Shown here piece after piece: positions 34,533-43,745 of a DNA stretch of 64,000 nt. The notes below the pieces were generated by a model, which was not told the origin of the DNA, ran no database searches, and saw only the letters and a program-made list of their open reading frames with translations. The stretch comes from Pseudarthrobacter sp. fls2-241-R2A-127 (GTDB lineage Bacteria > Actinomycetota > Actinomycetes > Actinomycetales > Micrococcaceae): assembly GCF_030209355.1 (NCBI RefSeq), contig NZ_JARVSF010000002.1:124001-188000 (forward strand), written 5' to 3'. The position numbers were made by a program, and so were the translations under genes. Within the stretch, counting starts at the first letter, position 1. Each line of letters opens with the position of its first letter.

Positions 34533-35428
34533 CCGCGGCAACAGCAGATGCCACCGCGCTGCGGGCGCGCCAGGACAAGGGCCGCAAAACTGCCCAGAAC
34601 CGGGAAAAGTGGGCCCAGGGCCGGACCTACATCAGTGCCGTAGTGGTACTGATCTGGTGCCTTGCGCCCGCTTACTGGATGGTGGTCACCGCCTTCCGCG
34701 AGGTCGGGTTCACGTATGACACCTCGATCCTTCCCACCCACGTCACCATGGACAACTTCACCACCGCCTTTGACACGTCCTTCGGAAACAGGTTTGGGGC
34801 GGCGCTGCTGAACAGTGTGTTCATCGGCGGCGTGGTGACGGTGGTATCGCTGGTGATCGGCGTGTTTGCCGCCTATGCCCTGGCCCGGTTGAACTTCCGG
34901 TTCAAGTACCTGGTGCTCGGCTTCATCCTGGGGGCCTCCATGTTCCCCGGCGTCGCCCTGATCACGCCGCTTTTCCAGCTGTTCACCAACATCGGCTGGA
35001 TGGGCACCTACCAGGCGCTGATTATCCCCAACATCTCCTTCGTGCTCCCGCTGACGGTCTACACCATGACCTCGTTCTTCCGGGAAATGCCGTGGGAGCT
35101 GGAGGAATCGGCCCGTGTTGACGGCTGCACCCAGGGGCAGGCTTTCCGCAAGGTCATCATGCCCCTGGCGGCTCCGGCAATCTTCACCACGGCAATCCTG
35201 GCGTTCATCTCATCCTGGAACGAGTTCCTGATTGCCAGCCAGCTGTCCAGCGACGCAACCCAGCCGGTGACGGTGGCAATCGCCAACTTCGCCGGTGCAC
35301 AGCCCAACCAGATCCCGTACACGGCCATCATGGCCGCGGGCACCATCGTCACCATTCCACTGGTGATCCTGGTCCTGGTCTTCCAGCGCAAGATCGTCGC
35401 AGGCCTTACGGCAGGTGCGGTCAAGTGA
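34529..35428 (+). CDS. sugar ABC transporter permease (MalG type)
   Basis: This 299-aa permease has six membrane helices and the EAA loop LEESARVDGCTQGQAFRKVIMPL. The ending (VFQRKIVAGLTAGAVK) is the usual MalG-type C-terminus that reaches towards the ATPase dimer. Start and stop both overlap neighbours by four bases. It pairs with the permease at 33495. Confidence 0.93.
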   Translation: MTAATADATALRARQDKGRKTAQNREKWAQGRTYISAVVVLIWCLAPAYWMVVTAFREVGFTYDTSILPTHVTMDNFTTAFDTSFGNRFGAALLNSVFIGGVVTVVSLVIGVFAAYALARLNFRFKYLVLGFILGASMFPGVALITPLFQLFTNIGWMGTYQALIIPNISFVLPLTVYTMTSFFREMPWELEESARVDGCTQGQAFRKVIMPLAAPAIFTTAILAFISSWNEFLIASQLSSDATQPVTVAIANFAGAQPNQIPYTAIMAAGTIVTIPLVILVLVFQRKIVAGLTAGAVK

Positions 35429-35676
35429 CGGAGCACGGTTCCCGCCCCCGCACACCAGCGGGGGCGGGCACCACCAGCCGGCTGGTCAGGTCGGGCGAGG
35501 ATTTCGACATCATCATCGGCTTCCTTGGTTTTTGGGCGGTGGTCCTCCTGGTGGTTACGGTGTGGATGGAAATCACGGCGCAGCCGGCCATTGGCTGGGC
35601 GCTGGGCCTTCTGGCAACCTTGCTGGCCTTGTACGGAATGGTGCGCCTGCGGCGTAAGCTCCCGGCCCGCAAGTAG
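35425..35676 (+). CDS. small membrane protein of the sugar ABC operon (83 aa)
   Basis: This 83-aa protein has a 24-residue hydrophilic N-terminus, two membrane helices (about 28-47 and 53-71) and a basic tail (RLRRKLPARK). Its GTG overlaps the MalG-type permease stop by four bases, so it is the last gene of the transport operon. I know no defined family. It might stabilise the permease complex. Confidence 0.7.
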   Translation: MTEHGSRPRTPAGAGTTSRLVRSGEDFDIIIGFLGFWAVVLLVVTVWMEITAQPAIGWALGLLATLLALYGMVRLRRKLPARK

Positions 35677-35802
35677 GCGCATTCGCAACAGCGGTCCCCG
35701 CCACAGTTAGCACTGCCTGGCCGCGGAATGGAAAGATACGAGGCTTGGGGGGAACGCAGGGCCAACCGGCCCTACGCCGCGTAGGAGTTATAAGGGGACA
35801 CG

Positions 35803-36855
35803 GTGGCACGGACAACGGAAAGGTCCCAGCGAGGCGGCCATAACGGCGTCAGCATCGAGGATGTGGCGGCCGCCGCCGGAGTCTCAACCGCCACCGTCTC
35901 CCGCGCCGTGCGGGGTCTGCCACGGGTTTCCCCGGCCACCAGGGAGAAGATCCTTGAAGTCGCCGGGAACCTGGGCTACGTGGCCTCGTCCTCTGCCTCC
36001 GGCCTGGCCACGGGACGCACCAAGACCATTGGCGTCCTGGCTCCGTTCGTGAGCCGCTGGTTCTTCTCCAAGGCCATCGAGGGCGCGGACCGCGAGCTGC
36101 ACGCCCGGCATTACAACCTCTCCCTGTTCAACCTCGGCGGCCACGGCAGCAACCGTGAGCGGCTCTTCAGCAAGACCATGGTCTACAAGCAGATCGATGC
36201 CCTCCTGGTTCTCTGCATGGCGCTCAGCCACGAGGAAATCGAACACCTGCAAAAGATCGACATTCCGCTGGTGGTAGTGGGCGGCCACGTCGAAGAGTGC
36301 CCTTATATCGGCATCGACGACTACGCGGCTGCCTCAACCGCAGTCCGGCACCTGATTGAACTGGGCCACCGGGACATCGCGTTGCTGCACGGCGACGACG
36401 AGACCGACCTGAACTTCGACGTCCCCCGGGTGCGCATCCTGGCGTTCAAGGACGTCATGGCCGCCGCAGGCCTTCCCACCCGGCCGGAATGGGACGAATG
36501 GGGCGACTTCACGGTACGCAGCGGCCAGGAAGCCTTCCGCCGCCTCTGGTCCGGTTCCGGACCGAAGCCCACAGCGATTTTCTGCGCCTCTGACGAAATG
36601 GCCATGGGGGTCATCTTCGAGGCCGGCCGCCTCGGCGTCAGCATCCCCGGTGAACTGTCAGTGGTGGGGATCGACAACCACGACTTTGCCGAGGCCATTG
36701 GCCTTACCACCGTTGGGCAGCGCCCGGACGAGCAGGCCGAACTGGCCACCAAGATGCTGCTGGACGAGCTGGACGGTGACATCGGTTCCGTCCGTTCCAC
36801 CGTTGCGCCGCATGAGCTGATTGTCCGGCGGACCACTGCGCCGCCCAGGGGCTGA
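35803..36855 (+). CDS. LacI-family transcriptional regulator of the alpha-glucoside module
   Basis: This 350-aa regulator has the LacI helix-turn-helix at about residues 16-42 (VSIEDVAAAAGVSTATVSRAVRG) and the hinge helix YVASSSASGLATGRT. A periplasmic-binding-protein-like effector domain runs from KTIGVLAPFVSRWFFSKAIEGA to the end. The GTG at 35803 follows AAGGGGA (35791-35797). It is 126 bp downstream of the importer operon in the same direction. The palindrome at 32083 is its likely site, and the near-copy at 25917 may be a second target. The inducer is probably an alpha-glucoside. Confidence 0.93.
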   Translation: MARTTERSQRGGHNGVSIEDVAAAAGVSTATVSRAVRGLPRVSPATREKILEVAGNLGYVASSSASGLATGRTKTIGVLAPFVSRWFFSKAIEGADRELHARHYNLSLFNLGGHGSNRERLFSKTMVYKQIDALLVLCMALSHEEIEHLQKIDIPLVVVGGHVEECPYIGIDDYAAASTAVRHLIELGHRDIALLHGDDETDLNFDVPRVRILAFKDVMAAAGLPTRPEWDEWGDFTVRSGQEAFRRLWSGSGPKPTAIFCASDEMAMGVIFEAGRLGVSIPGELSVVGIDNHDFAEAIGLTTVGQRPDEQAELATKMLLDELDGDIGSVRSTVAPHELIVRRTTAPPRG

Positions 36856-36862
36856 AACCGCG

Positions 36863-37753
36863 TCAGGAGGCGCGGGCAAGCTGCCGGATGGGGATCCAAC
36901 GCGAGGCCAGCCTGCGGTACGCGGCCGCGGCTCCGGTCATGTCGCCTTCAGCCAGGCACTCGATGCCCAGCCTGATGTCCATGGGTGATTCGTCCGGGTA
37001 CACCTTGTCCGCCACGGCGCCGTAGTCCAGTTCCACCATGGAGTTCACGTGGAATAGCTCCAGCCATTCGGTGAGCTGCGCCAGGTCGTCAAGCATGTCC
37101 AGGTCCGGGGCCGCCAGCGCCAGATTGGCCACGGCGTAGCGGGCCCGCTCCAAGGCATCGGTGATGGGCGCCCAGACCCGGACCGTCAGGATGCGGCCGG
37201 CGGCTTCCACCACGTCCTTGCGGTCGGACTCCATGAACAGCGAGAACCAACTGAACGGGATGCCCCAGGTGGAGGCCCGCGTGTGCACCCGGGTGGAACC
37301 GTCCCGCGCCTTCACGAGGTCGATCCGCTCCTGGTGCCGGTCGCGTTGTTCTTCAGGAATCAACAGTTCGGCCAGTGGGCCGTGGATCCCTTCCATCAAG
37401 GCATTGGCGGCCAGGCCGGCGCGCAGGACCAGCTGGCTGGGGCAGTACAGCACGACTGGCGCGGTGCCGGCGGCAGCGTCGTCGTCGGCCGTTCCGCCGT
37501 CCGGTGCCGGCGCGGTGGTGACGCGCACCAGGTCGGTGCGGCCGGTGGGGAAGGGGTCCCCGCCGGAGCGGGTGATCCGTCCCAAGGAGGCCAACAGTTC
37601 AGCGTTTTCGACGGCGGCACGGGACGCGGCGCGTGCGCCGGCGGCCTGGAGGGCAGGGCGTTGTTCCGCCGGAAAGGCGTCCAGGGGTTCGTAGACGCGC
37701 AGGGTGGAGGAAAAAGGCAGGCCGGCCTGGCCCCGATAGAGGTTTCCCGTCAT
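36863..37753 (-). CDS. conserved hypothetical protein (296 aa)
   Basis: I do not recognise a characterised family. The protein is soluble, with no signal peptide. It starts MTGNLYRGQAGLPFSSTLRVYEPLDAFP and contains VLYCPSQLVLRAGLAANALM, TRASTWGIPFSWFSLFMESDRKD and LFHVNSMVELDYGAVADKVYPDES. The strongly ordered, proline-poor C-terminal half is helical. The codon pattern is native. The ATG at 37753 has GGAGAC nearby. It lies 34 bp after exonuclease III on the same strand, so the two may be cotranscribed, but no functional link is evident. Confidence 0.7.
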   Translation of the reverse strand: MTGNLYRGQAGLPFSSTLRVYEPLDAFPAEQRPALQAAGARAASRAAVENAELLASLGRITRSGGDPFPTGRTDLVRVTTAPAPDGGTADDDAAAGTAPVVLYCPSQLVLRAGLAANALMEGIHGPLAELLIPEEQRDRHQERIDLVKARDGSTRVHTRASTWGIPFSWFSLFMESDRKDVVEAAGRILTVRVWAPITDALERARYAVANLALAAPDLDMLDDLAQLTEWLELFHVNSMVELDYGAVADKVYPDESPMDIRLGIECLAEGDMTGAAAAYRRLASRWIPIRQLARAS

Positions 37754-37787
37754 GACGGTCTCCTTGGATGGGCGCAGGGGTCTGTCA

Positions 37788-38594
37788 TCAGTCCGCCAGT
37801 TCCACCAGCACGGGGGCGTGATCCGAGGCGCCCTTGCCTTTGCGTTCCTCGCGGTCGATCGCGGCGCCGGTGACCCGGGCTGCCAGGGCGGGGGAGGCCA
37901 GGACGAAGTCGATCCGCATGCCCTCTTTCTTGGGGAACCGCAGTTGGGTGTAGTCCCAGTAGGTGTAGACGCCGGGGCCCGGGGTGTAGGGGCGGACAAC
38001 GTCGGTGTAGCCGGCTGCTTCGAAGGCGTGGAACGCCTCCCGCTCCGGCGGGCTGACGTGGGTGGAACGGTTGTTGATGAACAGCTCGATGTCCCACACG
38101 TCGTCGTCGAACGGGGCGATGTTCCAGTCGCCCATCAGCGCGACCTGTGCCTGCGGGTTTTCCGTGACCAGGCCCTGGGCGTGTGTTTTCAAGCTCTCCA
38201 GCCACTTGAGTTTGTAGGGCATGTGCTCGTCGTCCAGGGAGCGCCCGTTGGGGACGTACAGGCTCCAGACCCGGACACCGCCGCATGTGGCGGCCATGGC
38301 GCGGGCCTCCTGGACGGGGTCCTTGCCCGCCTTGCCGAATGAGGGCTGGTCCAGGAACGTCCGTTCCACGTCCTCAAGCCCCACGCGGGAGGCGATCGCC
38401 ACGCCGTTCCACTGGTTGACGCCGAAGTGGGCAACCTCGTAGCCCATCCGTTCAAAGAGCTCCCAGGGAAAGTTCTCGTCCTTGCACTTGGTCTCCTGGA
38501 TGGCCAGGACATCGCAGTCGCTGCGCTGGAGCCAGGCTTCAACACGATCGGCGCGGGCACGGAGCGAATTCACATTCCAGGTAGCTATCTTCAC
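37788..38594 (-). CDS. xth: exodeoxyribonuclease III
   Basis: This 268-aa member of the EEP nuclease superfamily is an AP endonuclease and 3'-5' exonuclease for base-excision repair. Catalytic motifs are present: IATWNVNSLRAR, LAIQETKCKDENFP with the metal Glu, LYVPNGRS, MGDWNIAPFDDDVW with the Asp-Asn pair, RIDFVLAS and the C-terminal GASDHAPVLVEL. The start is a GTG at 38594 (VKIATWNV); the frame is open to 38720. It is divergent from the valine-catabolism genes. Confidence 0.94.
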   Translation of the reverse strand: MKIATWNVNSLRARADRVEAWLQRSDCDVLAIQETKCKDENFPWELFERMGYEVAHFGVNQWNGVAIASRVGLEDVERTFLDQPSFGKAGKDPVQEARAMAATCGGVRVWSLYVPNGRSLDDEHMPYKLKWLESLKTHAQGLVTENPQAQVALMGDWNIAPFDDDVWDIELFINNRSTHVSPPEREAFHAFEAAGYTDVVRPYTPGPGVYTYWDYTQLRFPKKEGMRIDFVLASPALAARVTGAAIDREERKGKGASDHAPVLVELAD

Positions 38595-38752
38595 GGTTCC
38601 TAACTTACCTTGGCAGCCCTGCGCCGGGTAAAGCCTCCCGGTTGCCCGGCCGGTACCGCCCGCGGTTGGTCCCCAGCGTGACGCGGCGGGTATATTCGCA
38701 ACCAGAATGACCTGGATCACATCCGGCCACCATGCGAAGGAGCAGCCATCCG
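38595..38752. promoter_or_regulatory. divergent promoter region xth / valine-catabolism operon
   Basis: A rightward candidate has TTGGTC (38666-38671) and TATATT (38691-38696) spaced by 19 bases. It is followed by an AAGGAG ribosome-binding site about ten bases before the ATG at 38753. No operator palindrome stands out. Confidence 0.4.
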
Positions 38753-39865
38753 ATGACCGCAGCCAAGGGAATGGACGGTGCCGCCGGCAACGGGCACCCG
38801 GACGTACTGTTTGAACGCCGCGGCCGGCTGGGGGTGGTCACACTCAACAGGCCCAAAGCCGTGAACGCACTCACCACAGTCATGGTGGACATGATGCTCC
38901 GGCAGCTCACAGCATGGGCCGGGGACGACGACGTCGCCACCGTCCTGGTGCAGGGCTCCGGTGACCGCGGTCTCTGCGCTGGCGGCGACATCGTGGCCAT
39001 CTACGAGGACATGCTGCACGGCGGAAACCGGACCGCCGGTTTCTGGCAGGTTGAATACCGGCTGAACTCCCTGATCGCCCGGTATCCCAAACCGTATGTG
39101 GCCGTCATGGATGGCTTGGTCCTCGGCGGCGGGGTGGGGATCTCCGCGCACGGGAATGTCCGCGTGGTCACCGAGCGGACCCGGATGGGAATGCCGGAGA
39201 CCACGATTGGCTTCGCTCCCGACGTCGGCGGGACGTTCCTCCTTTCCCACGCACCAGGCGAAGCGGGAACGCACGCGGCCCTGACGGGAGCGCACCTGGG
39301 AGCCGGGGATGCGTTGTTCCTGGGCCTCGCGGACCACTTTGTCCCGTCGAACTCACTGCCCGGCCTGGTGGCCGCGCTGGAGAACGAAAGCGCGGAAGAC
39401 GCCGTCGCCCGCTATGCCGGCGAGCCCCCTGCATCCGTGCTGGCCGGGCAGCGGGAATGGATTGACGCCTGCTATGCCTCGGATGACGCAGCCGGAATCG
39501 TCAGGCGCCTCCGGGACTGGGAGGGGGCCGGGAAGGACGATGCGGTGGAGGCGGCAGACACGATCGAGGCGAAGTCCCCCACCTCGGTCAAGGTCACCCT
39601 GGCGTCGTTGCGCCGGGCCGCCGCGCTGACCCTGGACGAAGCGCTGGCCCAGGAGTACCGCGCAGGACTCCGCTTCCTGGCCGGGCCTGATTTCCGCGAG
39701 GGAATCCGGGCGCAGGTAGTGGATAAAGACAGGAACCCGAGGTGGAAGCCGGCAACACTGGCTGACGTGCTTCCTGGGCACGTGGACAGGTTCTTCGAAC
39801 CGCTGGACGGCGGGGAATTGGACCTGCACCCGGAACCGGCACCCACGGAGGCGGACCATGCCTGA
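38753..39865 (+). CDS. 3-hydroxyisobutyryl-CoA hydrolase (crotonase superfamily)
   Basis: This 370-aa crotonase-fold enzyme has the length and extended C-terminus of 3-hydroxyisobutyryl-CoA hydrolase, which frees 3-hydroxyisobutyrate in valine breakdown. Oxyanion-hole segments GLCAGGDIVAIYED and DGLVLGGGVGISAHG are present, with the HIBCH-type MPETTIGFAPDVGGTFLL motif and Glu/Asp catalytic pair. The AAGGAG site supports ATG 38753. The following dehydrogenase gene overlaps its end by eight bases and would use its product directly. Confidence 0.9.
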   Translation: MTAAKGMDGAAGNGHPDVLFERRGRLGVVTLNRPKAVNALTTVMVDMMLRQLTAWAGDDDVATVLVQGSGDRGLCAGGDIVAIYEDMLHGGNRTAGFWQVEYRLNSLIARYPKPYVAVMDGLVLGGGVGISAHGNVRVVTERTRMGMPETTIGFAPDVGGTFLLSHAPGEAGTHAALTGAHLGAGDALFLGLADHFVPSNSLPGLVAALENESAEDAVARYAGEPPASVLAGQREWIDACYASDDAAGIVRRLRDWEGAGKDDAVEAADTIEAKSPTSVKVTLASLRRAAALTLDEALAQEYRAGLRFLAGPDFREGIRAQVVDKDRNPRWKPATLADVLPGHVDRFFEPLDGGELDLHPEPAPTEADHA

Positions 39866-40865
39866 CAAGGGAACCGTGGCCTTCCTCGGCCTGGGGCACA
39901 TGGGCGCCCCCATGGCCGTGAACCTGGTCAGGGCCGGCTATACGGTAGCCGGTTTCGACGTTGTGCCTGCGGCCCTCGAAACGGCAAGGGAACGCGGTGT
40001 GCCGGTCGCGGACAGCGCAGCTGGTGCCGTGGCCGGGGCAGACGTCGTGCTGACCATGTTCGCCAGCGGGAGGCAGGTGCTGGACGCCTACCGCGGCAAC
40101 CCCGGACAACCGGGGCTGCTGGCCGCCGCTCCGCCGGGCGCCATGTTCCTGGACTGCTCCACTATCAACGTCGATGAGGCGCGGGAAGCCGCCCGCCTGG
40201 CCGTTGAAGCCGGCCACCGCTCAGTGGACGCGCCAGTCTCGGGCGGTGTGGTGGGCGCCGAAGCGGGGACGTTGACGTTCATGGCAGGCGGCGAGGTGCA
40301 GGACTTCGAATCGCTGCGGCCGCTCTTTGAGGTGATGGGCCAACGCGTGGTCCACTGCGGCGGCCACGGCGCGGGCCAGGCCGCCAAGATCTGCAACAAC
40401 CTCATCCTGGGCGTGTCCATGATCGCGGTCAGCGAGGCTTTCGTCCTTGGTGAAAAGCTGGGGTTGAGCCACCAGGCCCTGTTCGACGTCGCATCCGCGG
40501 CCTCGGGCCAGTGCTGGGCGCTGACCACCAACTGCCCGGTGCCAGGGCCGGTTCCCGCCAGCCCGGCCAACAGGGACTACCAGCCGGGCTTCGCGGCGGC
40601 GCTGATGGCCAAGGACCTCAACTTGGCGGTCAACGCCCTCGAGAGCACGGGAGTGGCGGGACAGATGGGGGCGCTCGCCGCCCGCATCTACGATACGTTT
40701 GCTGCGGAAGGCGGCGCCGGCCGCGACTTCTCCGCCATCATCACGGACATCCGCGGCAGCGCGGACCCGGCTGCCCCAGCCACCGCAGCGGCGGAGGCAA
40801 CAGGAACGGACGCGCCGGGCCGGAGCCGGACCACGGCAGCACACGACGACGGGAGCCCCGAATGA
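39858..40865 (+). CDS. mmsB: 3-hydroxyisobutyrate dehydrogenase
   Basis: This 335-aa NAD-dependent beta-hydroxyacid dehydrogenase oxidises 3-hydroxyisobutyrate to methylmalonate semialdehyde. The dinucleotide motif [20 protein letters not shown] is at the N-terminus. The substrate motif [19 protein letters not shown] and the catalytic-lysine motif [14 protein letters not shown] follow. A ~30-residue low-complexity Ala/Thr/Arg tail extends past the usual end (about 300 aa). It overlaps the hydrolase upstream and the enoyl-CoA hydratase downstream. Confidence 0.92.
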   Translation: MPDKGTVAFLGLGHMGAPMAVNLVRAGYTVAGFDVVPAALETARERGVPVADSAAGAVAGADVVLTMFASGRQVLDAYRGNPGQPGLLAAAPPGAMFLDCSTINVDEAREAARLAVEAGHRSVDAPVSGGVVGAEAGTLTFMAGGEVQDFESLRPLFEVMGQRVVHCGGHGAGQAAKICNNLILGVSMIAVSEAFVLGEKLGLSHQALFDVASAASGQCWALTTNCPVPGPVPASPANRDYQPGFAAALMAKDLNLAVNALESTGVAGQMGALAARIYDTFAAEGGAGRDFSAIITDIRGSADPAAPATAAAEATGTDAPGRSRTTAAHDDGSPE

Positions 40866-41638
40866 CTGAATACGCCAACATCCTGGTGGAGCAACAAGGC
40901 AGGGTGGGGCTGGTGACGCTCAACCGGCCGTCGGCGTTGAATGCGCTCAACAAGGCGACCATGGAAGAACTGGTCGCCGCCGTGACCGCGATGGACTCCG
41001 ATCCCGGCGTCGGCGCCGTGGTGATCACGGGCTCGGCCAAGGCGTTCGCTGCGGGAGCCGACATCAAGGAGATGTCGGACCAGGGCTACATGGACATGTA
41101 CACCGCGGACTGGTTCCGCGGCTGGGAGGACTTCACCCGGCTGCGGATCCCCACCATCGCCGCGGTGTCCGGCTTTGCCCTCGGCGGCGGCTGCGAGCTG
41201 GCCATGATGTGCGACCTCATCATTGCAGGGGACAACGCGAAGTTCGGCCAGCCGGAAATCAACCTTGCCGTCCTCCCCGGGATGGGCGGTTCACAACGGC
41301 TCACCCGCGCGATCGGCAAGGCCAAGGCCATGGATTTGATCCTCACCGGCAGGTTCATCGGCGCCGAGGAAGCGGACCGGTGCGGACTTGTCTCCCGGGT
41401 GGTCCCGGCAGAGGATGTGGTGTCCGAGGCCCTCAAGGCAGCCGGGCTGATCGCGTCCAAGTCGAAGCCGGCGGCCATGGCGGCAAAAGAGGCCGTGAAT
41501 GCGGCCTTCGAAACCGGGTTGGCCCAAGGGGTCCTGTTCGAGCGGAGGCTCTTTCACTCCCTGTTCGCCACCGAGGACCAGAAGGAAGGGATGGCGGCGT
41601 TCACCGAAAAGCGTGAGCCGCAGTTCAAGCACCGGTGA
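40862..41638 (+). CDS. enoyl-CoA hydratase
   Basis: This 258-aa crotonase has the classical motifs: [12 protein letters not shown] oxyanion loop, [35 protein letters not shown] with catalytic Glu residues, and the trimerisation helix near the end. It hydrates 2-enoyl-CoA, here probably methacrylyl-CoA, the step before 3-hydroxyisobutyryl-CoA. The three genes 38753-41638 thus cover consecutive valine steps, although transcribed in reverse pathway order. The ATG overlaps the mmsB stop in ATGA. Confidence 0.93.
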   Translation: MTEYANILVEQQGRVGLVTLNRPSALNALNKATMEELVAAVTAMDSDPGVGAVVITGSAKAFAAGADIKEMSDQGYMDMYTADWFRGWEDFTRLRIPTIAAVSGFALGGGCELAMMCDLIIAGDNAKFGQPEINLAVLPGMGGSQRLTRAIGKAKAMDLILTGRFIGAEEADRCGLVSRVVPAEDVVSEALKAAGLIASKSKPAAMAAKEAVNAAFETGLAQGVLFERRLFHSLFATEDQKEGMAAFTEKREPQFKHR

Positions 41639-41749
41639 CCCAGGGGGCCGCCGCCGGGGACGCGGGGCGGCCCCCGAATGCCGCGGCCCGTATTGTGGAC
41701 ATGACGGGCAACAGACGGCCATGCCATGGCAGCGAACGGGGACAGGCTT

Positions 41750-42412
41750 ATGTGGACAACCATGACCGGTGCAGCGAGCCCCACCGACGGACTCACGGGC
41801 ATTGTGGGCTTCGCGGCGAGGGCTATCGACACCTTGGGGGAGTGGGGCGTGGGTGGCTTCACGCTGGCGGAGACGGTGGTGCCGCCCATTCCCAGCGAGG
41901 TGATCCTTCCCCTGGCCGGCTACCTTGCCAAGCAAGGTTCCCTCAACCTCCTCCTCGTCCTCGTCACCAGCACCCTGGGCGCATACCTGGGGGCCCTGCT
42001 GCTTTATTGGCTCGGCGCGAAATTGGGCCTGGAACGATCAATCCGGTGGCTGTCCAAACTGCCCCTGGTGGACCGGGAGGACTTTGAACAGGCCACGGCC
42101 TGGTTCCGCCGCCACGGCAGGTCGTCGATCTTCTTTGGCCGCCTGCTCCCCGGCATCCGCAGCCTGATCTCGCTCCCGGCCGGTGCCGCGGAAATGCCCG
42201 TGGCTACATTCAGCCTCTTCACCCTTGCCGGCAGCGGGTTGTGGAACGGTGCCCTCATTGGCCTTGGTTACCTGCTGGGCACCCAGTACCAGCTCATCGA
42301 GAAGTACTCACATTTCCTGAACTACGGTGTCTACGCGGCGCTCGCGGTCGCCGTGGTCCTGCTCATTGTCCGGCGCGTCAAGAGGACCAAACGGGTCAAC
42401 GCCAACCGCTGA
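41750..42412 (+). CDS. DedA-family membrane protein
   Basis: This 220-aa protein is of the DedA/VTT family of putative lipid-carrier flippases or scramblases. The motifs ETVVPPIPSEVILPLAGYLA and FFGRLLPGIRSLISLPAGAAEMP are present, with four to five membrane segments and a basic C-terminus. The ATG at 41750 is chosen for the ACAGG-like site upstream; ATG codons at 41726 and 41762 are alternatives. Actinobacterial DedA proteins affect membrane potential and drug tolerance. The gene converges with the TipA-like regulator. Confidence 0.88.
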   Translation: MWTTMTGAASPTDGLTGIVGFAARAIDTLGEWGVGGFTLAETVVPPIPSEVILPLAGYLAKQGSLNLLLVLVTSTLGAYLGALLLYWLGAKLGLERSIRWLSKLPLVDREDFEQATAWFRRHGRSSIFFGRLLPGIRSLISLPAGAAEMPVATFSLFTLAGSGLWNGALIGLGYLLGTQYQLIEKYSHFLNYGVYAALAVAVVLLIVRRVKRTKRVNANR

Positions 42413-42420
42413 CAGGTGCC

Positions 42421-43203
42421 CTAGAGGTGCTTCTCCGCAAAAATGCGCAGGGCGCTCCGTACGAACGCAGCCCCGTCCGCGCCCCCGTAATTGGCGGCAA
42501 ACCGCGGATCGGCGACATACATGTCCGCGAGTCCGGTGACGTATGCCTTGATGCCTCCGCCGGCGGCCGCGGGAGTTCCGGGAATGGACTGGAGCCAGGC
42601 CACGTGCCTGCGTGCCAGATCCTGGGCCTCCGGTCCATCCGCCGGCGCCCCTGAAGCCCCGGCGGCGATCCAGTCCCCGCCGAGCTCCTCCACCGCTGCC
42701 TTCCACGTCTGCTTTTCTGCGGCGTCCATCCCGCGCCACCACGCGTCGGACGCGGCGTAGGCGTCCTTGCCCCAGCGTTCCTCGACCTCGTCCCGGTACT
42801 GGGTGTGGTCGAAGCCGTCAAACATGTTCTCAGCCATCAGTTGGCCTCCTGCCTTCACTGTTTCGATGGTTTGCCGCACGGACTGCGCCTGTCGGGCCAG
42901 CCGTTGCTGCTCCTGTCCCAGCCACTGAAGGTGGCGGGAAAGCGCCTCGACGGGGTCGGCTTGGCGCTGGAAGACCTCGGCGATGGCCGGCAGGCCCAGG
43001 CCCAGCTCCCGCAGCAAAAGGATCCGTTGCAGTTGAAGGAGTGCGGCGCCGTCGTAATAGCGGTAGCCGTTGCCGCCCACCCGGCTCGGCTTCAAGAGCC
43101 CGATGTCGTCGTAGTGCCTGAGCGTGCGGCTGGTGGTGCCGGCCATCCTGGCCACTTCCTGGATGGGCCAGTCCCGCACACCGTTGCCACGGATTTCTTC
43201 CAT
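42421..43203 (-). CDS. MerR-family regulator with TipAS antibiotic-recognition domain
   Basis: This 260-aa regulator has an N-terminal winged helix (IQEVARMAGTTSRTLRHYDDIGLLKPSR), a dimerisation coiled coil (about 80-125) and a C-terminal TipAS domain. The last is recognised by FDGFDHTQYRDEVEERWG and the helical tail ending IRIFAEKHL-like. TipA proteins bind thiopeptide-type antibiotics and switch on resistance genes. No dedicated resistance gene adjoins it, so the targets lie elsewhere or are the gene itself. Confidence 0.9.
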   Translation of the reverse strand: MEEIRGNGVRDWPIQEVARMAGTTSRTLRHYDDIGLLKPSRVGGNGYRYYDGAALLQLQRILLLRELGLGLPAIAEVFQRQADPVEALSRHLQWLGQEQQRLARQAQSVRQTIETVKAGGQLMAENMFDGFDHTQYRDEVEERWGKDAYAASDAWWRGMDAAEKQTWKAAVEELGGDWIAAGASGAPADGPEAQDLARRHVAWLQSIPGTPAAAGGGIKAYVTGLADMYVADPRFAANYGGADGAAFVRSALRIFAEKHL

Positions 43204-43254
43204 GCCCCCGAGCCTAGGGGTTGACGCTGCGTCAAGGTCAAGGCGCCTGCCCGC

Positions 43255-43590
43255 TTACTTGGCCGGACCGTTTCGCGGTGTCCGGTGCCGGGCCTGGGCC
43301 ACAAGCCGCGTGAAGGCAAAGACAAAGATGGATTCGAATATCAGCATGAGGCCCACCAGCAGCCACTGCTGCCGGGCGATGAACACGATGCAGCCGGTCA
43401 GGGCCAGGATGGTGCCCAAGGCCAGGGCGTAGACGGCAAAGCCTACGGCCACGCGGGCGCTGCGTACGCCGGTGCGGAAACCGAAGCCGTGGGGTTCGCC
43501 GCCGGGCTGTCCCGGGACGCGGTCGGGTGCGGCGGGTCCGAGCGAGTCGAACTCGACCCACGGATCCTTGTCCTGGTCCTGTCCGGTCAT
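43255..43590 (-). CDS. hypothetical small membrane protein (111 aa)
   Basis: This 111-aa protein has a ~40-residue acidic/Gly-Pro-rich N-terminus (MTGQDQDKDPWVEFDSLGP), two membrane helices (about 49-70 and 75-95) and a basic C-terminus. I do not recognise a family. A 3 x 16-bp tandem repeat stands just upstream of its start, which is unusual for this region. Confidence 0.65.
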   Translation of the reverse strand: MTGQDQDKDPWVEFDSLGPAAPDRVPGQPGGEPHGFGFRTGVRSARVAVGFAVYALALGTILALTGCIVFIARQQWLLVGLMLIFESIFVFAFTRLVAQARHRTPRNGPAK

Positions 43591-43611
43591 GGGTCAATTA
43601 TTCCAAACCGG

Positions 43612-43659
43612 CAGTGCCACGGAGAAACAGTGCCACGAATAGACAGTGCCACGGAAAAC
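43612..43659. repeat. three tandem 16-bp repeats (CAGTGCCACG core)
   Basis: CAGTGCCACG occurs at 43612-43621, 43628-43637 and 43644-43653, exactly 16 bases apart. The six spacer bases are A/G-rich (gagaaa, aataga, gaaaac). The array sits between the start of the 111-aa membrane protein gene (43590) and the csp terminator (43676), so it occupies the promoter region of the former. It could be an iterated regulator-binding site or slipped-strand duplication. Confidence 0.8.
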
Positions 43660-43670
43660 ACGGGCGGAAA

Positions 43671-43707
43671 AAACAGCGGCCCCTCCAACTTTCGTTGGAG
43701 AGGCCGC
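43671..43707 (-). terminator. cold shock gene terminator
   Basis: Arms GCGGCC-c-CTCCAAC (43676-43689) and GTTGGAG-a-GGCCGC (43694-43707) enclose a four-base loop. On the minus strand this is followed by TGTTTTTT. It ends the leftward csp transcript 39 bp after its stop codon. Confidence 0.9.
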
Positions 43708-43745
43708 CGGACGGGGTCCCGGCTGTTGCCGGAGCCGCCGAAGAC

